A stretch of DNA of 9,486 nt from Treponema sp. (GCA_017617145.1 JAFZWX010000069.1:1-9486), one strand, 5' to 3'; shown: positions 1 through 6,492, counted from the first letter of the stretch. Numbers and translations: made by a program. Notes: generated from the letters alone by a model not told the origin.

Positions 1-6
1 CAATCT

Positions 7-897
7 TTATATATTTTCCAACTCTTCCTTAATTTTCAAATTTATTTCTTCTGCAAGCTCGTGGTTCAGGCCGTGACCTGCGTCATCGTAGAAGGTTACA
101 TTCATGTGATTTTCTATGAGCGTTTCGCGGCCACCGAGCTTCTGGAAGGGGTCTTCGTTCCCAACTAAGAAAACAACCTTGTCTCTGATTTTATCAACTT
201 CTTCCAGAGTAAAAGGTCTTACCTTGTGAAAGCCCATTGCCATGTTATTAAAGCCACGCAGAAGATATTTATAATGCTCCATAATATCCTTGTTGTTTGT
301 AAAAACGTCATAATGCTTTCCGCTGAGCTTTTTGATAAGCTTGTCTACATTTTTGTCTGTTGGGAAAAGCGCTTCGGGCAAAAAGATTTTCATCATGGTT
401 TTGAAAGAACCTTTTTTTTTGCCGGCATTGACAGTTGGAACAGCACTCGAAATACAGATTCCTTTTATTACTTTTTCAGGCCGTTTTATGGTGTAATATT
501 TTACAAGGTAAGCCCCGTTTGAAACTCCTGTGAAAAAGGCTTTGTCTATGCCAAGCCCTGCAAGCGTTTCGTCAATCCAGCGGATATCATCAAAATCCTT
601 GTTGTAGTTTTGGTTAGGTCTGCTCTTACCAGGTCCACCAATCGTATCAATTGCAAAAATATGAAAATACTGGCTCAAATATTTTGCATTAAAAATCCAC
701 ATAAGTGCAGAGTCATCGCCAACTCCGTGAAAAAGAACGAGCGGTTTTAGCGACGGATCTCCGCATTCAATTACATGCGTCGTTCCGTAAGTGGTGTTTA
801 TATCTTTTTCAGTTTTGTCACAACCCCACGCAGCCAGAAGCTTGTTGTATGTTTCAATAATTTTTTGTCCGTTTTTGTCATTTCTGTAAACTTTCAT
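7..897 (-). CDS. Alpha/beta hydrolase, cytoplasmic esterase-like
   Basis: This 296-residue protein has no signal peptide and reads as a complete alpha/beta-hydrolase. The oxyanion-side motif LFHGVG is at residues 55-60, the nucleophile elbow GVSNG at 124-128 (Ser126), the acid in GNEDP (Asp249) and the catalytic His in AGHG (His275). The triad is therefore intact and in the usual order, with a lid-like insertion around residues 150-230. Known relatives are small-ester carboxylesterases and hydrolases of unassigned substrate; the substrate cannot be told here. The gene is divergent from the acetyltransferase gene. No Shine-Dalgarno is visible before the ATG, but a promoter sits so close that the mRNA may be leaderless. 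Codons 160-162 (three Lys) form a run of nine A on the coding strand, which is slippage-prone. The stop codon lies at the window edge. Confidence 0.88.
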   Translation of the reverse strand: MKVYRNDKNGQKIIETYNKLLAAWGCDKTEKDINTTYGTTHVIECGDPSLKPLVLFHGVGDDSALMWIFNAKYLSQYFHIFAIDTIGGPGKSRPNQNYNKDFDDIRWIDETLAGLGIDKAFFTGVSNGAYLVKYYTIKRPEKVIKGICISSAVPTVNAGKKKGSFKTMMKIFLPEALFPTDKNVDKLIKKLSGKHYDVFTNNKDIMEHYKYLLRGFNNMAMGFHKVRPFTLEEVDKIRDKVVFLVGNEDPFQKLGGRETLIENHMNVTFYDDAGHGLNHELAEEINLKIKEELENI

Positions 898-903
898 ATT
901 TTA

Positions 904-931
904 ATTGTACAACAGAATGACGGATTATCAA
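904..931 (-). promoter_or_regulatory. Promoter of the minus-strand hydrolase, possibly leaderless
   Basis: Read on the minus strand, TTGATA (926-931) and TACAAT (904-909) are separated by 16 bases, a good sigma70-type match. The -10 ends 6 bases before the ATG at 897, so transcription would start at or next to the A of the start codon. No ribosome-binding site fits between them. Transcription start is inferred from spacing only. Confidence 0.5.
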
Positions 932-959
932 GAAAGATTTTGTATGATATTATGAAAAA

Positions 960-1499
960 ATGACAATCAAAGAATTAGATTACAACAAATACAAAGGGCA
1001 GAAATATCAGGCGGAAATTCTTTCGGACAGGTATCTTTCTATTGAGCGCAGGGCAGACTCTGACGATGATGAAAGCTTTGAAATTAAATGGGTGATGAGC
1101 GAAGAGCCTCTTCGAATGTCTATTACCGAAGACCTGCTTCAAGACTGGCTGGATGAACCTGTTGCATACGGGGCTTTTGAAGGCGAAAAGTTTTTAGGCA
1201 TGGTTGAAGGCTTTCTGGAAAAGTGGAACAACCGCTTTGTAATTGCAAATATCTGCGTGTTTGACCAGGCTAACAGAAGGAGCGGCATTGGTACAAAGCT
1301 CATGGAAACTATTTTGAAGGACGCTGTCAAAAGCGGTGCAAGGATGGTTATACTCGAAACTCAGACCTTCAATTACAAGGCAATTTCTTTTTACAAAAAG
1401 CACGGTTTTGAAATTATAGGCTTTGACAGATACTGTTATTCCAACCGCGGCCCACAAGAGCACAACATGCGGCTGGAAATGGGGAAGAAGCTTAAGTAA
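960..1499 (+). CDS. GNAT N-acetyltransferase, streptothricin-acetyltransferase-like
   Basis: The 179-residue protein carries the acetyl-CoA-binding GNAT fold. Motif A is a beta strand (ANICVF, 96-101) followed by the pyrophosphate loop RRSGIGT (106-112). Motif B follows: the strand ILETQ (131-135), then NYKAISFYKKHGF at 138-150. The LETQ...A..FY...GF pattern resembles the streptothricin acetyltransferase (SatA/YyaR) branch, which acetylates an amine, but many members have other or unknown substrates, so resistance is not claimed. The N-terminal ~60 residues are acidic and less conserved. The ATG overlaps an upstream TGA and has no clear Shine-Dalgarno; a TATTAT at 948-953 would place the transcription start almost on the ATG. 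The gene is followed after one base by the next gene, so they probably share an mRNA. Confidence 0.85.
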   Translation: MTIKELDYNKYKGQKYQAEILSDRYLSIERRADSDDDESFEIKWVMSEEPLRMSITEDLLQDWLDEPVAYGAFEGEKFLGMVEGFLEKWNNRFVIANICVFDQANRRSGIGTKLMETILKDAVKSGARMVILETQTFNYKAISFYKKHGFEIIGFDRYCYSNRGPQEHNMRLEMGKKLK

Positions 1500-1500
1500 G

Positions 1501-2460
1501 ATGTTCAAACAGGTTCCTTGGTTTATTCACGAGAAAAAAATGCTTCAAATGAATTCAAACTCTATTGTACATTATCATCTTCCCGGCCTCTTTGAGTTTT
1601 ATGAACTATACAAGGGTTTCCTGTCTTTGTGGCATGAACACCGCGACTGGTTTTACCAATGGTGTGACATTGGTTCTATTTATGGTGCTCCGGGGGACTG
1701 TCTTTGGAACGGGGGCAGGGCAGCGTTTGGCGATGCTTATGTTGATGATGTAATTGCGCTTGTGAATAAGTTTGATATTTCGGCAAGACTGACCTTCAGT
1801 AATTCGTTGCTTTGCGAAGAGCATCTTGCGGATAAAAAGTGTAATGAGCTTTGCAGAAAGTTTGCAGATACAAAGGTGTCTGCCGGAGTAATCGTTCATT
1901 CAGAATTACTTGCAGATTATCTGAAATCAAAATATCCAGAACTTTATCTTATTTCTTCTACAACAAAGGTGCTTACAGATTTTTCTGATTTTGAAGCAGA
2001 ACTGAACCGCCCTGACTTTAAGTTTGTTGTTCCTGATTTCCGGTTGAATAAAAACTTTTCCCGTCTTTCCGCCCTCACGAAGGCACAAAAAGACAAGGTT
2101 GAATTCTTATGCAATGAATGCTGCGACTTCAACTGTGAAAATCGCAAGTCTTGCTATGAAAATGTAAGCCGTAAAAATCTGGGCGAAGATGTTGATGATA
2201 TTCCTGAAAACATATGTACATCTTCAGATGCTTCCGGAGGATATCGTTTTTCACTTGCAAAGAAAAATCCTTCCTTTATCGGAGTTCAGGATATTTTAGA
2301 AACATATCTTCCAATGGGCTTTACAAACTTCAAGCTCGAAGGACGTGGTCTTGGAAGTGCAATTGTCCTTGAATTTCTTTTGTATTACATGACAAAATCA
2401 GAACATCAGCTGGAAGTTCGTGAAGCAATTTACCTTGATTCAATGCTTGATTTGTTTTAG
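1501..2460 (+). CDS. Unnamed cysteine-cluster protein, peptidase U32-like
   Basis: I do not recognise a named gene. The 319-residue soluble protein has several traits reminiscent of U32-type TIM-barrel proteins: a segment SAGVIVHSELLADYLKSKYP followed by LISSTTKVLTD, a VVPDFRLN strand (about 180-187), and near the C-terminus FKLEGRGLGSA, close to the FKIEGR motif seen in that group. A cysteine-rich stretch holds Cys204, 207, 208, 212 and 218, with Cys239 further on. U32 proteins such as UbiU/UbiV bind a 4Fe-4S cluster through four cysteines, so a cluster is plausible here, although the spacing differs. The start at 1501 is preferred over an in-frame ATG at 1423 because it follows the acetyltransferase stop by one base and a GGGGAAG lies upstream at about 1481-1487. 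Co-transcription with the acetyltransferase is likely. Confidence 0.75.
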   Translation: MFKQVPWFIHEKKMLQMNSNSIVHYHLPGLFEFYELYKGFLSLWHEHRDWFYQWCDIGSIYGAPGDCLWNGGRAAFGDAYVDDVIALVNKFDISARLTFSNSLLCEEHLADKKCNELCRKFADTKVSAGVIVHSELLADYLKSKYPELYLISSTTKVLTDFSDFEAELNRPDFKFVVPDFRLNKNFSRLSALTKAQKDKVEFLCNECCDFNCENRKSCYENVSRKNLGEDVDDIPENICTSSDASGGYRFSLAKKNPSFIGVQDILETYLPMGFTNFKLEGRGLGSAIVLEFLLYYMTKSEHQLEVREAIYLDSMLDLF

Positions 2461-2486
2461 GACTAGAGATTTTAACAATCATCGCT

Positions 2487-2492
2487 TATACT
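2487..2492 (+). promoter_or_regulatory. Candidate -10 element for the LuxR-type gene
   Basis: TATACT lies 9 bases before the ATG at 2502. No convincing -35 hexamer occurs at 16-18 bases upstream. No Shine-Dalgarno is visible before the ATG, so the mRNA would be leaderless or carry only a few leader bases. Based on a hexamer match alone. Confidence 0.35.
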
Positions 2493-2501
2493 GAAATTCT
2501 T

Positions 2502-3344
2502 ATGGAAGAAATAATTTTATTTACATCGTGTCTGTTCTCTTTTGCAACAGTTGTTGTTTCCCTCATGTTCTTTTTCAGATTCAGGAAGAACTTTTTTCTG
2601 CATGTTCTTATGATTGTTCTGTCTTTTTTTCTGATCAGCGCTAATTCGCTTTATGTTTTAATTCATGAGCAGATTTCAAGCAGGATATTTCTGTGTGTTT
2701 TTGGTGCAGTGCTTTCTTTCTGCTTTTCGTTTGGAATTTTGAATTTTGCATTTGATTTAATCCGTACAAACCCGCGGGCCCGAATCAGGAAAATCATTTT
2801 TTTGTGGCCTGCAGCAGTGTTTATTTTTGGCGTAGCCTGTGCATTTGTTCCGCAGATTGAAAAGCCTTCGTTTATCCTTAATCTTATTGGCATCTGGATT
2901 CCGTCTGCATTTTCTATTATCATCGCTTTGATTTTCTGCAGGAGAATTGACACCGGTATTTTCCGGAAAGAAAAATGGATTTTTCTGGTTCTTGCCATTT
3001 TAAATATCAGTCTGTCGTTTATCGTTCATGATGTGCCGTATATTTTTATCATTTTCGTTTCCATTTTGATTTATCACATTTTTTATCGTTTTTATTTTTC
3101 TTCTCCTATTGTTAAAAATGAAAAAACACTTTCTGTGGCATTTATAAAAGATTTTTCGATTACAAAACGTGAGCAGGAAATTATCACCGCTCTTCTGGAT
3201 GGAAAATCGAATCGTGAGCTTGCAGAAACTCTGTTTGTGAGTGAAAAAACCATCGAAGCGCACCTTGCAAATATTTATCGTAAGGTTGGTGTAAAGAATC
3301 GTCTGGAGCTTTTTTCACGTCTTCAAAGCAGTCAGAATCAATAA
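2502..3344 (+). CDS. Membrane-bound LuxR-family transcriptional regulator
   Basis: The 280-residue protein has two parts. Residues 1-200 are strongly hydrophobic with about seven membrane segments (near 3-26, 31-54, 61-85, 97-114, 124-146, 157-173 and 177-197), joined by short basic loops such as RTNPRARIRK. Residues 217-275 form a LuxR-type (GerE) helix-turn-helix: TKREQEII starts the domain, SNRELAETLFVSEKTIEAH covers the two DNA-contacting helices, and NIYRKVGVKNRLEL ends it. It has no receiver domain, so it is a one-component sensor: a membrane module that presumably senses a lipid, cell-wall or small-molecule signal, attached directly to the DNA-binding domain. The gene lies immediately upstream of the barrel and S41 lipoprotein genes, which are likely targets (inference). 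Start codon 2502 lacks a Shine-Dalgarno. Confidence 0.87.
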   Translation: MEEIILFTSCLFSFATVVVSLMFFFRFRKNFFLHVLMIVLSFFLISANSLYVLIHEQISSRIFLCVFGAVLSFCFSFGILNFAFDLIRTNPRARIRKIIFLWPAAVFIFGVACAFVPQIEKPSFILNLIGIWIPSAFSIIIALIFCRRIDTGIFRKEKWIFLVLAILNISLSFIVHDVPYIFIIFVSILIYHIFYRFYFSSPIVKNEKTLSVAFIKDFSITKREQEIITALLDGKSNRELAETLFVSEKTIEAHLANIYRKVGVKNRLELFSRLQSSQNQ

Positions 3345-3355
3345 ACTGGTAAGGG

Positions 3356-3405
3356 TTTTCCCTAATTCTTTCTTTTTGTAAAAATCTAGTGCTTTCCCTG
3401 ATTTT
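3356..3405 (+). repeat. Two near-identical 14-base direct repeats, candidate activator sites
   Basis: TTTTCCCTAATTCT (3356-3369) and CTTTCCCTGATTTT (3392-3405) share 11 of 14 bases and are offset by 36 bases. They lie in the gap between the LuxR-type gene and the outer-membrane barrel gene. The position suits binding sites for the upstream regulator, but no experimental motif is known to me for this protein. Confidence 0.3.
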
Positions 3406-3437
3406 ATTCCTCCTTTTAGTGATGTATTGTTATACGC

Positions 3438-4331
3438 ATGATGATAACTATTTTGAAAAACAAATCTGCTGCAAAAGGCAGACATGGTAAATTGATTGCA
3501 GTTATATTTGCAATGATTTTGACGGGAGGGTTCACACCTCTTTATTGTGAAAATGCTGAACCGCAGAAAAAAACTCAGGTTGAATTAAATCTTGGTCTTG
3601 CCTGGAATTTCGGCTGTTATAAAGAAACAACCTTTGCCAATATTTCAGAGTTTCTTTTGTGCCCGAGGTTCCAGCTTGGTACCAGAATCTTTTCCGGTGA
3701 TTTTCTTCATGTAATTACCGCAGATTATTTTTTTGATTCACCAAGTTCTGCTATGACAGATACTGCAGTGGTTTACCGTAATTATGATCCAGTTACCGGC
3801 GAAAACTATTATGAAGCTTTTAACAGTAATCTTTCGTTTCACAAAATCCAGCTGAAGTATGATTTAGTTTATAAGTCTCTTAGAACGGATAAATTGGATT
3901 TATATGTCGGGGGAAACTTTTCATGCGATGTGTTCATGCAGTTTGAACATTATCCTTCCATTACAGGACTGTTTTCTATCGGGCCATGTGCGTATGGAAA
4001 TTATACAATTGATGAGAGGAATTCCTTGAGTTTTAATGCATCTATTCCTGTTTTGGGATATGGAGTTCGTCCGTCTTATGCCGGCTGTGATGCGCTTTTG
4101 ATGAAATATGCAGAAGAAGATTTCTTAAAGATTTTGACGCTCGGAAATTTTTTGAGTATTCATAACTATCAGTCAATCCTTTTGAATGTTGATTATAAAG
4201 TAAAAGCATCTGAAAACTTTAGTATCGGACTTGGTACGGATTTTGAATATGTGCGGATTGCAGTACCAAAAGAAAAACCATTTTATTTTGTTGATGTGGA
4301 TTTAAAAGTATTTGCAATTGCAAGCTTTTAG
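3438..4331 (+). CDS. Predicted outer-membrane beta-barrel protein
   Basis: I recognise no named family. The 297-residue protein begins with a basic n-region (KNKSAAKGRHGK) and a hydrophobic stretch (LIAVIFAMILTGG), consistent with a Sec signal peptide cleaved near residue 40. The mature part alternates polar and hydrophobic residues in short strands rich in Tyr, Phe and Gly, and ends VDVDLKVFAIASF. A terminal Phe after an amphipathic strand is the usual beta-barrel assembly signal. The acidic, aromatic loops between strands fit a small porin-like or adhesin barrel. Two adjacent ATGs (3438, 3441) are possible starts, neither with a Shine-Dalgarno. A TTG at 3453 would give a shorter n-region. 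The next gene follows after 42 bases without a terminator, so the two are probably co-transcribed. Confidence 0.7.
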   Translation: MMITILKNKSAAKGRHGKLIAVIFAMILTGGFTPLYCENAEPQKKTQVELNLGLAWNFGCYKETTFANISEFLLCPRFQLGTRIFSGDFLHVITADYFFDSPSSAMTDTAVVYRNYDPVTGENYYEAFNSNLSFHKIQLKYDLVYKSLRTDKLDLYVGGNFSCDVFMQFEHYPSITGLFSIGPCAYGNYTIDERNSLSFNASIPVLGYGVRPSYAGCDALLMKYAEEDFLKILTLGNFLSIHNYQSILLNVDYKVKASENFSIGLGTDFEYVRIAVPKEKPFYFVDVDLKVFAIASF

Positions 4332-4373
4332 AAAAACACAAGATAGATATTCACTTTTACAGGAGATTTTAAA

Positions 4374-5411
4374 ATGAGAAACAATAAATTATTGTCTGTG
4401 ATTTTTGTTATTGTTGGATTTTGTTTTTTTGAAAGCTGTTCATTCTTTTATGGAAAAACAGCAGAGCTTTCTTATACCCAAATGTTTGATTCACTATGGA
4501 ATGATTACGACGAAACCTATGCGCTTTTTAAAGTGCGTGGAGTTGATTGGAATACACAATATCAAACCTGCCGTCCTTTGATTAAGGATGATATGAGTGA
4601 CAGAGAATTTCTGGACGTGCTTAAAACTCTTCTTTATCCGTTGAAGGATTCTCACGTTTATGTAAAAAGTCCAATCGGCAGCCTTAATTCCGGCGAAGAC
4701 AATGTTACTCCCGATATTTTTTCGCTTGAGAAAGTTTGTGAAACTTATATTGATTCACCTAAAAAGTGCGGCAACAATATCATCACTTATGGAAAAATAA
4801 AGAATGATTCTTCAACCGGCTATATTCATATTGCTTCTTTTTCGAGCGGGCAGACGGGTATAAATCAGTCACAGGATTGGGCAGATGAAATTGACATTGC
4901 ACTTGAAGCGCTTAAAGATACAAACTGTATTATTCTTGATGTTCGTGGAAACCGCGGCGGGCTTACAGGAAATGTTACGACAATATCGGGACGTTTCTGT
5001 GCAAAAAATAAGGTTTATGCAATTTCGCGTACTAAAAACGGCAAAGGAGAAAATGATTTTGGTAAAGGTGTTGAACTTGAAATAAAGAAGAAAGGAAAAT
5101 GGCAATATACAAAACCTGTATTTCTTTTGACCAACGCACAGACAATGAGCGCTGGCGAAGAATTTACTATGGCACTTACTTCACAGCCACATGTTATTCA
5201 GATTGGAAATCATACCTGCGGAGTATTTTCTCTTTCACTTGAACGATGTCTTGCTAACGGCTGGCGTTATTCAGTTTCTGTTCAGAAGGTTTGTGCACCT
5301 AACGGTACAATACCGGAAGGAAAAGGTATAATTCCAGCAAACGAAAATCTGATAATTAATGTTTCCGAAACTGAAGATTTACAGATTAAAAGAGCTCTGG
5401 AGTTAAGGTAA
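4374..5411 (+). CDS. S41-family (tricorn/CPBP-like) serine-peptidase lipoprotein
   Basis: The 345-residue protein starts with a lipoprotein signal peptide ending in FESC (Cys22), a relaxed spirochaetal lipobox, so it should be anchored in a membrane and face the periplasm or cell surface. An N-terminal helical region typical of S41 proteins (FDSLWNDYDETYALF) is followed by LKDSH (Ser93-His94). The peptidase core has GYIHIASFSS, the strand IILDVRGNRGG (186-196) and the nucleophile segment TMSAGEEF with Ser259. The position 25 residues after Ser259, where CtpA-type enzymes carry the catalytic Lys, is Val284. The Ser-His pair plus Glu315 in PEGKG instead matches the tricorn/IRBP type of catalytic set. 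There is no PDZ domain. An AGGAG at 4361-4365, 8 bases before the ATG, fixes the start. The gene follows the barrel gene. Confidence 0.85.
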   Translation: MRNNKLLSVIFVIVGFCFFESCSFFYGKTAELSYTQMFDSLWNDYDETYALFKVRGVDWNTQYQTCRPLIKDDMSDREFLDVLKTLLYPLKDSHVYVKSPIGSLNSGEDNVTPDIFSLEKVCETYIDSPKKCGNNIITYGKIKNDSSTGYIHIASFSSGQTGINQSQDWADEIDIALEALKDTNCIILDVRGNRGGLTGNVTTISGRFCAKNKVYAISRTKNGKGENDFGKGVELEIKKKGKWQYTKPVFLLTNAQTMSAGEEFTMALTSQPHVIQIGNHTCGVFSLSLERCLANGWRYSVSVQKVCAPNGTIPEGKGIIPANENLIINVSETEDLQIKRALELR

Positions 5412-5419
5412 CATATTGT

Positions 5420-5484
5420 AAGGATTAAAAACACCTTTATCAGAATGGAAATCAATTTCTTAAATTAAGGTGACTTTAATCCTT
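5420..5484. repeat. Interrupted 65-base inverted repeat upstream of the flavoprotein operon
   Basis: AAGGATTAAA (5420-5429) pairs perfectly with TTTAATCCTT (5475-5484). Inside it, CACCTT (5432-5437) pairs with AAGGTG (5467-5472), separated from the outer stem by a 2x2 internal loop. The right arm ends inside the -35 hexamer of the next promoter and a five-T run follows at 5490-5494. It may end the transcript of the S41 gene, or be a protein-binding dyad; the sequence does not decide. Confidence 0.55.
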
Positions 5485-5511
5485 GACAATTTTTAAAACA
5501 TCTGCGATAGT
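5483..5511 (+). promoter_or_regulatory. Sigma70-type promoter of the flavoprotein-MarR operon
   Basis: TTGACA (5483-5488) is a perfect -35 and GATAGT (5506-5511) a 4-of-6 -10, 17 bases apart. Expected transcription start is near 5518, giving a leader of about 32 bases with AGGAG at 5536-5540 before the ATG at 5550. Confidence 0.7.
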
Positions 5512-5525
5512 TTGTATACAAACTA
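5508..5525. promoter_or_regulatory. Perfect 18-base palindromic operator, probable MarR site
   Basis: TAGTTTGTATACAAACTA is identical to its reverse complement. It overlaps the -10 hexamer and the expected transcription start, an ideal place for repression. The operon it controls encodes a MarR regulator, so autorepression is the simplest reading. The TTGTATACAA core resembles sites bound by MarR/OhrR-type proteins. Confidence 0.75.
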
Positions 5526-5549
5526 ATTTAAATTCAGGAGTGTACAAAA

Positions 5550-6005
5550 ATGAAAGATGTTATTTCAATCATAAAAAAATCAGAAGCAGCTTATCTTGCA
5601 ACTGTTGATAAAGAAGGCAGGCCTGAAATCCGTGCATTGTTAAATCTGTGTAATCCTAAGAAATTTAAAAAACTTGAGGGTAAGACTTTGTTTGTTGAAG
5701 GCGAAACTTTAACCATGTATTTTACAACAAACACTTCTTCCAAAAAAGTTCAGAGAATCAGAAACAATCACAATGCGGCACTTTATTTTTGCGAGCCTGA
5801 AAAATTCAAGGGAATTTGTGCAAGCGGAACAATCGAAGAAGTAACTGATCAGGCACTAAAGGAAGACCTCTGGCAGCCCGGCTGGTTTATTTATTATCAC
5901 AAAGGAAAGACAGATCCTGACTATACTGTGTTGAAATTTACTTCTACAAAGATTGAAGGCTGGTACAACGCTAATCCGCATTATTTCGGAAATGTAAATT
6001 CATGA
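5550..6005 (+). CDS. Pyridoxamine 5'-phosphate oxidase-like split-barrel flavoprotein
   Basis: The 151-residue protein fits the small FMN-binding split-barrel family related to pyridoxamine-5'-phosphate oxidase and general stress protein 26. Family features seen are the first strand pair AYLATVDKEGRPEIRAL (about 14-30), the segment MYFTTNTSSKKVQRIRNN with basic residues suited to the flavin phosphate, the strand AALYF, and a C-terminal YTVLKFTSTKIEGWY. The family includes oxidases, reductases of F420- or heme-linked substrates, and FMN stores; the exact activity is not readable and a true PNPOx role in vitamin B6 synthesis is unlikely at this length. It should be a cytoplasmic dimer. AGGAG at 5536-5540 supports the start. 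It overlaps the MarR gene by four bases (ATGA) and shares its palindromic operator. Confidence 0.83.
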   Translation: MKDVISIIKKSEAAYLATVDKEGRPEIRALLNLCNPKKFKKLEGKTLFVEGETLTMYFTTNTSSKKVQRIRNNHNAALYFCEPEKFKGICASGTIEEVTDQALKEDLWQPGWFIYYHKGKTDPDYTVLKFTSTKIEGWYNANPHYFGNVNS

Positions 6006-6439
6006 TTAAAAAAACTAAGGGTGGAACTCTTTTGTCGCAGGTGCATCAGGTTTGCGGCAGAGTCTGGAATAAAATCTTACGCGAAAACAACATGGCCGAT
6101 TTAGAAGGTGCTCGTGGCCGGATCATTTTTGCCTTGTGGGGAAAAGACGGAGTTCCAATCAAAACTCTCTGCGAAAAAACAAGCCTGGACAAATCAACGC
6201 TCACCGGAATAATCGACAGACTGGAGCGCGACGGATACATTGAACGAAAGCCTTCACAAATAGACAAACGTTCTACATTAATTTCGCTTACAGGAAAGGA
6301 ACAGAAATTTGCAATGCATATTCAGAAGGTTTCAAATCAGATAAATAAAATTTTTTACAAAGGATTTTCTGATGAAGAAATCATACAGTTTGACAGCATG
6401 CTGGAGCGAATTCTTGTAAATTGTAAAGAAGCTGAATAA
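6002..6439 (+). CDS. MarR-family transcriptional regulator
   Basis: The 145-residue protein has the MarR winged-helix layout: an N-terminal dimerisation helix, a helix-turn-helix around KTLCEKTSLDKSTLTGIIDRL (54-74), the wing with GYIERKPSQIDKRST (78-92, including the family D-x-R signature Asp88-Lys89-Arg90) and a C-terminal dimer helix. Its start overlaps the stop of the flavoprotein gene (ATGA), so translation is coupled. It probably represses its own operon through the palindrome at 5508-5525 and releases it on binding a ligand or on oxidation. Cysteines at 18, 57 and 141 leave room for thiol-based sensing, but Cys18 does not line up exactly with the reactive cysteine of OhrR. The downstream barrel gene has its own promoter and different palindromes. 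Confidence 0.9.
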   Translation: MIKKTKGGTLLSQVHQVCGRVWNKILRENNMADLEGARGRIIFALWGKDGVPIKTLCEKTSLDKSTLTGIIDRLERDGYIERKPSQIDKRSTLISLTGKEQKFAMHIQKVSNQINKIFYKGFSDEEIIQFDSMLERILVNCKEAE

Positions 6440-6451
6440 ATGATTTGTTGA

Positions 6452-6470
6452 ATCTTGACAGTGTTAAGAT
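6452..6470. promoter_or_regulatory. Operator copy 1 over the -35 of the barrel-hydrolase-TetR operon
   Basis: ATCTTGACAGTGTTAAGAT is a 19-base dyad with one mismatched pair around a central G, and it contains the whole -35 hexamer. A second, more perfect copy sits 41 bases downstream (centre to centre), about four helical turns, so two dimers would bind the same face of the DNA. Confidence 0.75.
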
Positions 6471-6483
6471 TAATGCGTATACT
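6455..6483 (+). promoter_or_regulatory. Strong promoter of the barrel-hydrolase-TetR operon
   Basis: TTGACA (6455-6460) and TATACT (6478-6483) are separated by the optimal 17 bases, making this the closest match to the sigma70 consensus in the window. Expected transcription start is near 6490. AGAAGG at 6513-6518 is the ribosome-binding site for the ATG at 6527. Confidence 0.82.
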
Positions 6484-6492
6484 CTTCTTATA

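Noticed and set aside
226..522. Plus-strand open frame of 98 codons opposite the first hydrolase
   Set aside because: It lies wholly antisense to a gene with an intact catalytic triad, has no ribosome-binding site, and its peptide shows no domain.
952..963. Three-codon minigene (Met-Lys-Lys-stop) whose TGA overlaps the acetyltransferase ATG
   Set aside because: No ribosome-binding site, and the stretch is simple A-rich sequence, so chance is likely.
1423..1500. In-frame upstream ATG giving a 26-residue longer U32-like protein
   Set aside because: It lies inside the acetyltransferase gene in another frame. The ATG at 1501 directly follows that gene's stop and has a GGGGAAG upstream.
2663..3263. 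Antisense open frames within the LuxR-type gene
   Set aside because: They mirror a well-supported membrane protein gene. Low-complexity basic peptides are expected from its reverse strand.
3352..3363. AGGG-TTTT-CCCT hairpin as terminator of the LuxR-type gene
   Set aside because: The stem is only four pairs and the downstream T-rich stretch is interrupted. Part of it belongs to the direct repeat.
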